The notes beneath the pieces are model-generated. The model saw only the letters and a list, made by a program, of their open reading frames with translations. It ran no database searches and was not told the DNA's origin. From assembly GCA_019055375.1 (NCBI GenBank), contig JAHQIW010001244.1, forward strand, positions 434,001-498,000: 64,000 bases of DNA. The letters run 5' to 3'. The DNA is from Parelaphostrongylus tenuis (Eukaryota > Nematoda > Chromadorea > Rhabditida > Metastrongylidae). Below are positions 43,725-55,700 of the stretch, one piece after another (the first letter of the stretch is position 1; each line of letters opens with the position of its first letter). Position numbers and translations under genes: made by a program.

Positions 43725-46700
43725 GTGAGTGAGTCCGGGAGCAGGACAACAGTGCTTGGTTCAGAGCTCGAGCGTTTATTCGAGCGACTAGTATTAGTTC
43801 GAGAATGTTGAGATGTATGCAAAACTTTGACTACAGACGGAGTTGAACCCGCGTCTCACCCTTTCCGAGGACTCCCGTCTTACCCTTATCCAAGGACTCG
43901 TTTCGTCTCACCCTTCTCCAAGGACTCATTTTGTCTCACCCTTCCCAAAGGCTTTCGTCTGACCCTTCCCGCGGATTCCTCACTTCAGGGACGGCGGTCT
44001 CATCTTACCTATTCCGGGGCTCTTGTCTCACCCTTACCGAGGACTCCTCACTTCCGGGGAGTCTCATCTCACCAATTCCGGTGACTCATGTCTCACACTT
44101 CCCAAAGGCTTCTCTCGTCCGACCTTTTCCGGACTCCTCGCTTTGGAAACGGTGGCCTCATCTCACTCATTCCGGGGCTCTTGTCTCACCCTTATCGAGG
44201 GCTCCTCGCTTTCGGGCAGTCTCATCTCACCAATTCCGGTGACTCTTGTCTTACACTTCCCAAATGCTGCTCTCGTCTGGCTCTTTCTGAGGTTCCACGC
44301 TTCGGGAACGGGGGTCTCATCTCACTCATTCCGAGGCTCTTGTCTCACCCTTACCGAGGACTCCTCGCTTCCGGGGAGTCTCATCTCACCAATTCCGCTG
44401 AGTCTTGTCTCAGCCCTTCCAAGGACTTTCACCTTATATTTTCCAGAGGCACGTTCCGTCTCCCTCTTCGGAGACTCGCCTCACCCCTTCCGGGAGCTCT
44501 TGTCGCAGTCTTTTCTCCTCCCTTATTCAGAGGTGTTCGAGTACACTTCAGGCGCACAAGTACACTCTAATTGTTTTCGTAAGCGCTTAATATAGAATGT
44601 AACGATGAATCTAAAGATATCTTCAGCTCTAGATACGCGCTGCGGCGGCGTCGATCTATTCAGCAAAAGGACGAGGAAGGTTGCGCCACTAGTAGCCTTG
44701 CAGCTACGGCTGATGAGGTATGGGCATTTTGTAGTTGTTGCATTGCACTCATACATTTGATACATTTACACTTTAAACATGAATTTCGTAAAATTCTTCT
44801 CATCGTCTTCGAGATATGCACTGATGTTGGAATTGTGAATAAGGTGAATCGCCAAGGTAGCTCATCCCTCTCGACCTCATCCCACGTCCGTACCCAGGAA
44901 TGTCATCCATCGCCAGGCTATCACCGAGTTCGCGACAGTTCTGCTTTTGACAACATGATTAATAGCATCGTTGAATGCGCACTTAAGAGGTGTGTTAACC
45001 TCTTCGAGACCGTGGACCCTCGGCCTCTGCACTGGTATCTCTGGACGGTCTTCCCCACTTCTTCTGCATCTCTAACAGCTAACGTGCCATTGTTAGGCGC
45101 AGTAGCGTGCCTGTGTGAGGCTCAACAGCCTGCCATTGTTAGAGGCTGCCCAATGGGGTTAGAGATGCAGACGAGGTGGGACAGACCGTTCTGAGTTGTT
45201 AGTGAAAGATACGGAGGCCGTGTGTACTTATTCTCGAAAGTGTGAACGAGAAGAACTTGTATGGGTTAGCGGAAGCGGTGTGGGTGCATGTTTCAAGCTC
45301 GGTAAGAAGAAACTGTCTATTCCAAAAGGTAGAAGTAACGTCATCAGCGGAAGGCAAATTTGACGACAAGCTAATCTCGAGAATAAAGGCCCCGTCTCTT
45401 TAGCGAGGAAGATTCATTTTGTGTTTTGACCCGTTCCTCTATGTATATGTACCTTACCTGTACATATGTAAGGATATGTGGTTTTGTTTCTGATTAGCTA
45501 TATCATTTCTCTCCACGGCGTCCGTATTTAGCTTGCGGACGGTTCGGACGGCTACGAACTCTTCTCTTCCCTTCTCTTCTGCATGGTTCATTTCACCTTT
45601 ACCGCTCATAGCACCATTTCCTAACTGAAATTCTTTGAATCCTGCATAGAGCACTTGCTCCATGTAGCACAAAAATTCACCAGAAAATGAAGCGTGATAC
45701 GCGTGTGTCGCTTTCGATACACGCCGTAGCGATAAGGATATAGTCCTTTTTATAGTCTATATTTAAAATTCCATTTTTCTTATACGGTAATTTGTGGGAA
45801 GTAGGTGATTAATTACTGCTTTGTTAATACCATGCGGTTACTAGGGACACAACAAGCCACAAACATTCACTATTTTTCCCATTTTCATATTCATGAGGTT
45901 TAGTTACCTAAGTTTTGTGCTCTGCAAATGATACTTGTCTGATCATAAACTTTATCACCATCTAGTTCACATAAAGGCTTATATTATTTCTTCCTTCATT
46001 TCCGTAACCTTTGATGACTCCCTTTTATGAGTGTGCGATCAAACTGGGAGGGGATCTCTTTTCTCGGTGGAACTTTTCTTTTTTTTTAACTTATGCTGAT
46101 TGCAAACCGTACTTTATATCCAGTTTCAGTTTTTTGTTTATATAAATATGAGAGAAGTTAGTGAACAAAGTTGTTCTCTCAGTAGAAGTGTTCTCTAGTT
46201 CATTCATTTTAGACAGTACAGTCTTGCAAACGGTTCAAGCCCGAGTCTCCAGGAGAGGCGAGGAAAAAGTAAGTTTTTGTCGATTTCTGTTTCTGTCTCT
46301 TTCTTAGTTTTTTTTTTTTAGAAATCTTTTAGTTTTTCAGAAATGAATGAATTCTTCACATCTAGCGATACTTGTTGTGAAAATTTTTGACTGAATTCTT
46401 TAGTTCATATCGGCCATTTACATGGTTCGTTTTGAATTTCTTATAATGATTACTATTTGTAGCACTATAACGACAGATCACTTGGAACCACCTTCTGATG
46501 GTTCATGTTATGTCGATCATTTACCTGATGAGATTATTCTTAAGGTTTGTTCACAAGGATTTCCTTCCTAAAAGGTGTTAGCGATGTATACGTTTTCTAA
46601 CCCTCTGAGGTTGATATACGGGCGGCGTCGTGCCGTCACTTTCGCGGCAGTCAGTCAGGCAGGCGGCCCTGTACATCTGTGCATGCGTGTCTGGCTGTGT

Positions 46701-49700
46701 GCCTGCTTTCCCACGAGAAGCGGCGCGACACCGCCACTTGAGTAGCTGCGTGTGATCTGACGTCGCGTGTAAGCATCAAAATGACGTTGATGAACTCTAA
46801 AGAGTGGACAGATTTTCTCTATAAAGCCTTTGCAACGTTGGTTTATTGTATTTGAAACGATGGCTACCGACCGTTTTGGCGATCACGCCTTTTTTTTTCC
46901 TTCCTTCCTTCCTTTCGCCTTCAACGCTAGAAGCCAATTTATTTTTACGAAGGCTTCATATATTGACGCCAAGGTTCCAGTAGGATTCGATTTTTTCTAT
47001 TTAGATTTTCTCTAATCTGTACGAAAGTGATCTAGCACGATGCGCTGGCGTATCTGGCAGATTTTATAGAATATCTAATCATGTGAACTTGTGGTATGTT
47101 CCCATCAGTTTTTCATATTTTCTTTCTTGAACGGTTTGCCATGGAATAGATTCTACGCACCTGTTTTTTCTAATGAATCTCCGGACTTGCATGCTGGGTT
47201 TCTTCCCATAGTTTCACATCAATATTAGTTCAGTTTCGCTAATTTTACTTTACACAACTCGATATCACATTTTATTGTGTGAATCCCTGCACTTCTGGCC
47301 TTTGTTTCCTTCCCCTCCACGAAGATCTTCGAACATTTCCCATGTTGTTTCGGCGCGCTGCTTGAATATATCCTCTTATTTGAATCTCGAATTCTGACTG
47401 TCGCGATTCTCTTTACAATCTTGGAGCTAGCCCAGCTAAAGTGTTCTTAGACGTTAAGTTGATTAATTGCAAGAGAGTGTTGTGGTAGGAGATTGAACCA
47501 GCGCATTGATTGCTGGTGCACTGCCTCACTAACCGCTGGGTTTTCCACGCCCATTTTCGTCACCATAGACTAATAGAAGAACAGTAGAATAAGAAATTCA
47601 TAGAAGGTGCTAGTGTGAGCGTTTTTTGTGTGAATTCAAGTATGGGTGGAGAGTATTCAGCTTTTTCGCGTGATAATTGAAACAGGTTGAAGTAAACTAG
47701 TTTGGAAACTGAGAAGAAGCGAAATGTGAATAAGGGCAAGGGCTTTGCTGCATCTAGTCAAAGTTAAAAACTCAGAAGCCTTTACAGATCTATCACTTGA
47801 TTTTCCGAGGTGTCACAATAACGGGGAGCGGGGTGGTGCAGTGGTTTGTGGATTTAGGCTACTAGGAAGCTAGGTTATTACCTAGGCGCTGGCACAGACC
47901 CGTCCTTCAGCACCCTCTTGCAAAGTGTCTACGAACATTTTGAGAAAACCTTAGCTGGGCTATCTTCGAGGCCACATTAAGCTCAAAAGAGGTATTTGAA
48001 GTTGATAATAGTGAGGTGAAGTAATTAGGTTTTAACGATCTGTGAATGATTTTGTTATCTCGGAAACAGCAGTATACTACTAACGTAGTTTTTTTTAGGA
48101 AAACTTTGTATCAAGGTGCATTTGAATATAGTATACCCATGTATCATCCTACTCATGGTAAATTTGAATTACGGGAATTACACCGGTGGCGAGACACTTT
48201 GAACCCGTGGAAAGAGAGCTTTCGGCAATTGGTAGGTCCTCGCTTTGATATCACAAAAAATTTTTAGGCATACTCGTATTATGTCACAAGCTGTCCTTTG
48301 TCAAAACTCTCGCTGAAATTGGTATGTCTTCTTCAAAGTCGATGACTGCCGTTTTGGCAACTTCGCATTCCTCTGAGCCGTTTAACTGTATGGGTAAGCT
48401 CATTGTGTAGGCATCCCCGTGACTCTTTCCATACAACAGTCAACTGGGTAACTTCCGCGTACTCACGCAGGCGGACGCGTCCAACGTGGGTCCGTGGAAG
48501 TCAATTGATTAAACGGCTCTTAGGGAGAGGAAATCGCCGTGAAGTCAGTCATCTACTCTGAAAAAGACATACCAATCTCGGGGAGGCTTTCAAAAGAGAG
48601 TTCGCGAGGTAGTCTGCACTTTACATACCAAGATCTGATGAGAGTCAATTTGATTTACTTTTTTATGGTATTTTAGCGACACGGAATACATGTGCGACCT
48701 CGATGTGCGCACATATACGAAGGCCATATTGGAAGAAGTATTCCACACTTTGAAACACTTTCACAAGCACTTCAGTACGTTTTAATTCAGTATGAAATGA
48801 TCCATAAGGTTTATATGTTTACTGCTTTCAGAGAAGTATCATGACGTTAGAATCAGCATCTAAGAAACCTGAGAGATATGTAAAACTTTCGACCCAGGTG
48901 GGTATTGAACCCGTGTTTTACCCGTACTGGGTTCGCATTGCACTATACCACCAGGGTCGTCGTTTTGGCACCGCTATGATATGTGCTTACCAAACCAGTG
49001 TATTAGCAAAGCGGTTATCTCGGTTGTGCAGTGGGTCGTACGCTTCTCCGGTGTAGGTGAAACACGGGTTTAGCGCCGGCCTAGGGTCTAATGTCTTGTA
49101 TATTGCTCAACACTTTCAGAAGTATGATATCAAAATGAAATGTTTTCGCTTTCAACTCCACATTTCCTCCACGTCTTTTCCAGATTTCTTGATGCTGAGC
49201 CAGAGCGTGAGAAGCTTATTCTCTTGCACACTGGGCATTACTTTCCAGAGCCGATTATCATCAGTTCCCCCGTACAGATCGTTGGTGCCAGTGCGTTTAT
49301 TCTCTTACTTTTTTATTATTTTAATTAATCTCAACTTCTCATTAAAGTTTCATGACACTTTTAAACCGGTGTATTTCAATCATTTATGGTCTAAACAGTG
49401 GTTTTTTAGAATTGATTAATTCACTCTGATTGCTAGAGTTTCATCCATATTTACATGATGTATGTTTTAATAGATTCGTATCACTCTATCTGCTAACACA
49501 AACAATATCTGCTTAACTTATGACGTTAAATTCCACGTTTTTCATTGGTCCGATATCATTCGTTTTGATAAGTTCTATGTAACTTCGAATTTTGTACTAC
49601 AGATAGATTGCGTTAGGAAGGCCCTTCCAGATTTCAGTAATCTAATAGTCTAACATCATGAAAGGAATTCTACGAAATTGACTCGAACTCATTTTTTCGA

Positions 49701-52700
49701 TTAGAACTCTCCAATTTGTTAACTTTTAGCTATCTCTATCCATTCCATCCTATTAATTTCGGCCTTTTTTTTGTCCCAAAATTATATTTTTATGGAATGA
49801 GGTAATCTTACCCTCTTGAAAATCATAGAGCTAAGCTTTTTCCTAAAACACAGAGCCGCTTAAGTTTTACATTGATGCACCTGTTGGTAGTTGCTACGTA
49901 CCTTTCCTGTATAGGTATCCTACCGGTGGATTTCATCTAGTAGGTCGCCATGTAATTTGAGTTTTTTATTAGGTTATCATTGTATACAGGAAGTGTTAAC
50001 CGGACGATTGGATACTGTTTGTTACAGTATGTCGTTTAGACGAGAAAGGCGAAATCACCGAGACGTTAGTCTTTGAATCTCAAAGGAGAAACACCAACCT
50101 CACATAAGTTGTATTCAGAAAAAGAAGGAAAGTGATGAGAACGTTTGGGTCAAAGTAGATGATTTGCAACAAGGTGATCTGAGTGGAAGAGTTGGAAGTG
50201 TATGTGAGTAGTCCAGACGTCCATTACGGACAAGTTGTTTCCGTAGTCTTTTCGTATTCTCCATTCATTCATTGCACGCATGTTGTTTAAATGAGGTCAA
50301 GGCCCATACCACTCGTGTGTTGTCTCACACTATGACCTCGTTATACTGTGCGTCCCTTGGGTATTTTTTTTTCATCGCCTTTGTTGGAAGATTGCTGGAC
50401 GAGTCACGAGATTCAAGCAAAACTGTAGAAGCTTACGGTGTTGGTCAATGTCTAAGGGGATGCTCTACACCTTCGACCTTATATAGCATCGTTCGAGGTG
50501 GTCGAATGCATATTTGGCCTCCACAGGAACTCACACCGACCCAACAATCTATGAAGTCAGTGCTGTTATCCTCCCAGAAAAGTCCGGTACCAATTCAAAA
50601 ACCCTAGAGGGATGCAAGGTTTGGTAAGTTTTACCACGTGTGTGTTACAGAGTACCTTTGACCACTGCGTTGCAGAAACTGTTATAAACCCTTCAAAAAA
50701 GTAAGCAAATATGCGTTATAAAAAAAACTAGATCATTCTAATGACTTGCCAGCACATTAGCTATGATGCTCAGTTCTCTTAGAATCTCGCTAATCTTGCG
50801 GTAACCGATATAGTAGAGAGTTTGGTAACGTTGCGATGAAATGGACTTTGCTGTCCCCTTAATGGCAAATGATCTTTCTAAAGGGTTTTCTAGCCTTAAC
50901 TTTGGTCGGAATCAACGTTTTTTGGGATTGATGACAAAATTCAGGCCTTCTTTTTTTTTCTTACACAAGCATGACAATTGAAAGCATAAACCGTTTAGAA
51001 GGTGACATTATCGTTTTTGCTGTACGAACTCTCCATTTCACTGACGCCGCTCCTCCAAATAAGATTTCCGCAAAAAAACGAAGACTTTTTTCTTCGTTCT
51101 TAAAGTTCGAATTTTGTCTCCTTAGGGGGTGGGGGGCAATGTTGTGACATGCCAGCAGAGTTCTGTACGATGGTTCTTGCACATCACCTGACAGACTGTG
51201 TTTTTCGGATCGTTATCCTTCTTACTTCCATTTCGTTTCCTCATATCAACTGTGCAAAATTATCCACATATTCAGGTGCTGTGCCGGAGTTTTAATAGTG
51301 CAGGCTATCAGGAAGTAAGTTGGCGGTTCCATTCCCTCTCAGACTGCCTTGCAATCAATCAGAGAATGCCTGAGGAAACGCACTAGCTCGAGTACTTTCA
51401 GCACCCTAATGAGGATCGGCTCGAACAGCATTCTGCGAAATTCACAAAGATTACGAAATTTCTAAACACTAACCCAAGAAATACCGAGAGTTTGGAGAGC
51501 ATGAGGAAATGAATTGAATGTTAGGAGTACTGGAATCCGGACAGCAGATGGATGTTGTTAAGGGGTCGTTAAAAATCAAGAAAAAATATATTTTCTTGGC
51601 AATTCGGGTCTGTTGCAGAAATTCCAATCGCGTTGATACCTGCGATACTTGATTACTTCGTGAGCCTGTAGAGGAGGACTTTGCTTTATTTGGTCGAATG
51701 GAAGATAATTTTCCTAAATTGCTTTTTCATTCTTCTAATTCTTTTGGATCGTAGCTTCTCAAAAACAAAAAAACTAAGAAATGTGGATTCTCAAAATTTC
51801 CTGTACAAGTCTTATAGTTGCAGACATCGACGACATTTCTAAGATCACCGCATTCTCCTAAATGAAATTGCTATTGACTAGCTGGTTCACTAATCGAACC
51901 CCAAAGGTCAACGAAAAGCGAAAATTGATATTTCTGGGACTCATAAAACAGTGATGTTGTCGTGGTAGGATGACGTATTTTTGTGGTTTAGTAATCGAAT
52001 AAATTAGCAACAGTTTGCGAAAAAAAGATTGTTTTCGGGTCCTAATTGTTGGAATTGGAAGGCGAAATCATTTCTGTGAATCATATATGACACATGCCTC
52101 TGACAATGTTGTGCATTTCATAACAATTTTATAGATTTTCTGGTTGCCAGCGGAAAACTGATCGTCAGCTCAGTCGTAGGTTATTTGGAATTACTCAGAG
52201 CCATAAATAAGGGTTTTCGGTTAATCCTATTTTTTCCACGATACGCGGTGGCCTCTTAGGAGGTCAGATTGACCAGAATGAAGCTTTCCCATATTTTGAA
52301 GGCTACGCTCGATTTCTTCTTGATGTAGTCTTGCTCTATGCTTTGAAGGGATTTCCAATGACGTTGTATTGGACGTGCAAAGAATATTACGACATTTACC
52401 TTTTGACCTAATATTTTTGATGTCTTTTTTTATACAATACCCGAAGGTTATCGTCACCTGTGTTACCTGTCGTCTCGTTGGTCGCCAAGTGGCTCAAACG
52501 GGCACCGGTAAAACTTCTATTTTTCCTTTGTCGTTCAAGAGTACCACGGTGGGTCCGCCTCGCTGTAGGGATACGTTGAGCATCATAACTTTCTTTTAGA
52601 CCTTTTGTGAAGGAACTGAGCCATCGAGTCAGTACTGGTGTTCCTGTGAAACGTTTGATATCTCGAGAAATCCAATCGGTAACGGCTTTTGTCCATCCAT

Positions 52701-55700
52701 TATCGTTGAAGCGCATCATTCATGTGTGCACTTACCTTATCTTCGATAGGTAATCTTGAGAATAAGTAATTGAATGGAAAGTACTTTAGAAGGACATCCC
52801 TTTCTCTAGAATTGCAATTTCACCTCTTCACTAAATAACCTATCAGCTGGTTACAAAGATTACAGGAAAAGAAATCTGTGAGCCTAAACATCAGAAAAGA
52901 AATGTGCTTTGTAGAGGTCATACCAAACATTGTGTCCCGTTATAAATGGTATCCTTAGGGCTCATGTGAGTCTCCAATGGGTTAAATGATATCCAGTGTT
53001 CTTTTTTGTTAGAGATATATCATGTTCTGAGCCATTAAGGTTTGAGTGGTATACACGCGCCTGTTTCGTCCTAGACTGAGCATTAGCACCGTCATTGGTT
53101 CAGCTGATACCTTGAAGCTGCACCCCACTCTGAAGGAATCGACGCCTAACAACAAGCCACCGCAAGTCAGACTATGGAATTATCTGACATTCTAGTGACT
53201 GGCAGTCAAGCTTGTAGCTCTAAAAATGGATCGTACCTCTCCATTCGACTGCTTCTTTATAGACCTTGCTCAAAGAATAATCTGATAAGGATGTAACATT
53301 TTTTGAGCCATCAAGGTCTTAGTGCTATACAGGCGCCTGTTTCTTCCGACCGGTACTCATCAGTTCTTTTTTGTTGCATAGCTATGATTGAAAATGCATC
53401 ACACTGCTTTTTTGTGTTCCAAAAAGTGACTTTTCTTATAGAGAAAATAGTCCCCAAGCATCCGTGGTAGGTGTTTATCTTGCGTGTTTTTCTTCCTTGT
53501 AACAAGCCAATGCAAATTTTGTGCTTATTTATTCAATAGTATTGTAAGATCGGGTAGCGCTTGAGATAAATGCGCTGCATTAGAAACTTGGTTGATGGTT
53601 TGATCATTTCCCTTAGGCTCGCGAAATCCTCCATTTCCTTCTGCGATTGACCAATTGGTATCAGACTTATGTGTCAGACAAGTGTTAGGCAAGGTTTTCT
53701 GTGGGAATGTAGGTACTACCTCAGTACATCACTAGGCTCATCACACTTCATTGTACTTGCCGGAGTTACATTCTGTCATTTCTAATAAGATTTGATGAAG
53801 TCAAATGCAAACGGATCCTTAGGGGATTGGTTAGGACCGGAAGCATAATCTTTTTTTAAGAGGAAACTAGTGCCATTAATATCATGTTCGTAGAACGGAA
53901 GCTTTAGAAGTAATAAGATGTTTTTTATGACTTTATGTTAATTGCCTGCGTGCCTTAGACGCTTGTTTGGTAAGGCTTTCAGTGCTTCTGTTTTTGTAGA
54001 GCAATGTTTTCCTGTATTATGTCAGAACACTTATGACATATAGGCAATCTAAGAAGGATAAGGAGGAAGGAGTAAAGGATAAAGCTGTTGGCTTTGATCA
54101 ATCCCTGAGGGATGCGCCATGCCTAGTCTGGTATCAAATTGACCCCGTGAGATATTGAAGAGCTGGTGAGCCATTAGCGCCGTTTCGAACCATCGAGCAT
54201 GTTCGATTTCCGGATTTTATCTGAAAATGAGGGGAATGAACCAAACAAAAATCTTCGATCTTCGGTTTTTTTTTTTTGGTAGAACTCTTCATCATTATGG
54301 CCCTCGGTATGTTTTGGTGTTTTTGTTTGATTAACCGAAATTGGCTAATTGGTGAATCACGAGGGGTGACTATTACAATATGTGCCATTTGTCTGTGTTG
54401 ATTTCTATGATGATGATGAAGATACATTCGCTCATTTCATCTTTTTGACGAATGTATCTTCCGATATGTGCTATAATCACACTGAGGTCTCGTGACACAG
54501 GCGCGTAGTAATTTTAAGATAATGCATCAGTGACCATTTTAGAGAAATGGGGGACTGCTGCTATTTGACGTAATTCGAAAAGTTTTTTTGGCTCTATACT
54601 TCCAAACTATAAGGATCTTTTGGTTTTGTTTAAGTAATTGCCGCATGTGAAAAAATTTCATTTGTGCGATCACTCACTTCGCAGAACTCCTGTTTCCATA
54701 CTTAGCTCTTTGAAGCCAAGTGTAACGAAAGTGGTACACTGGCTTTGTCGTGGTTTTTTTTTTTGCTGGGCATGGGTCTTTAACAAAATTTTCAGTAGTC
54801 CTCCCATATCTTAGAAAGTGACGATTCAAACTCCGGTCTTGATTGATAGAAGGGCTTTCTAAGTGCGTTGTTGCAGCCAAGACAAAGTTATATCTATCTT
54901 TGGTGTGCTTTGTATACTTGATTCTCGTCTGTACTTAGGTTTGCACCGGATCTTCAACACTTATTCGATAGTATAAATCTCAAAAGTTCTGAAACTAAGT
55001 TTGGTTTTTTTGAGAGATTTTCTAAAAAGCACCAAGAGGATAGAGAAATTTCCGTTTCACAATCAGAATCCTTAGCCTGTATGGATTCGGAGCAGGTTTA
55101 CTGCCAGTAAAAGTATGGAGCAAGCTCTTTTATACATTTGAATCTGAAACTCAGAAATTTTGCTGGGAACGCATCAAAAATTCGTACATAAATGCGAAAG
55201 TCGCGCGCCATAAATCGCGCTGCGCGGAGAGATTTCAACTGCTAATTCGAAAAGGCGCGATCTTCGTTAGTTATCTGGGAAAGTTTTTTTCCTTTCTAAA
55301 GATTTTTTCGTCACTCTGATATTCACGAATTTCTCTTCACGCTCTTATGCTTATGAAGCACATATTTCTTAATGCAGAGCGTGATATTTTTTCGCTACAT
55401 GAAGACCTTTGCGAAGATCAAACTTAGTTTTAGAATCATTGTTTCTCAGTTCGAAAATTCTGTTGAAAAGCCAATTACAAACCTTGACCGATCAAAAAAA
55501 TGCGCCCTGACGGTGAAACGTAATTTTATTTTGGCTGCTACAGTGTTCTAAGAAGGCCTTTCAAATATAAGCATACGCTCTCGAATAAAGGGTGACAGTG
55601 GTTCGAATTCCGTCCGGCATAGCATCATACCACCGCTTAAACCGGTTACCAAACAAGTTCATAGTGATGGTAAAGCACAGGATTGGAATTGTCGAGGTCT

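Larger units (their letters stand above)
43725..46462. other. FBXO11 intron, 2.7 kb, repeat-filled
   Basis: Between the donor at 43725 and the acceptor ending at 46462. It holds a tRNA-like seed and tandem array (43803-44530), MITE-2 (44995) and unassigned AT-rich sequence. Confidence 0.85.

Noticed and set aside
43173..43822. Two 157-codon reverse-strand ORFs
   Set aside because: Shadows of the GC-rich FBXO11 exon and flanks; Cys/Arg/His-rich low-complexity products without splice or family support.
44023..44595. 190-codon ORF, longest in the window
   Set aside because: It lies completely within the tandem array in a FBXO11 intron; the frame stays open because the period is divisible by three.
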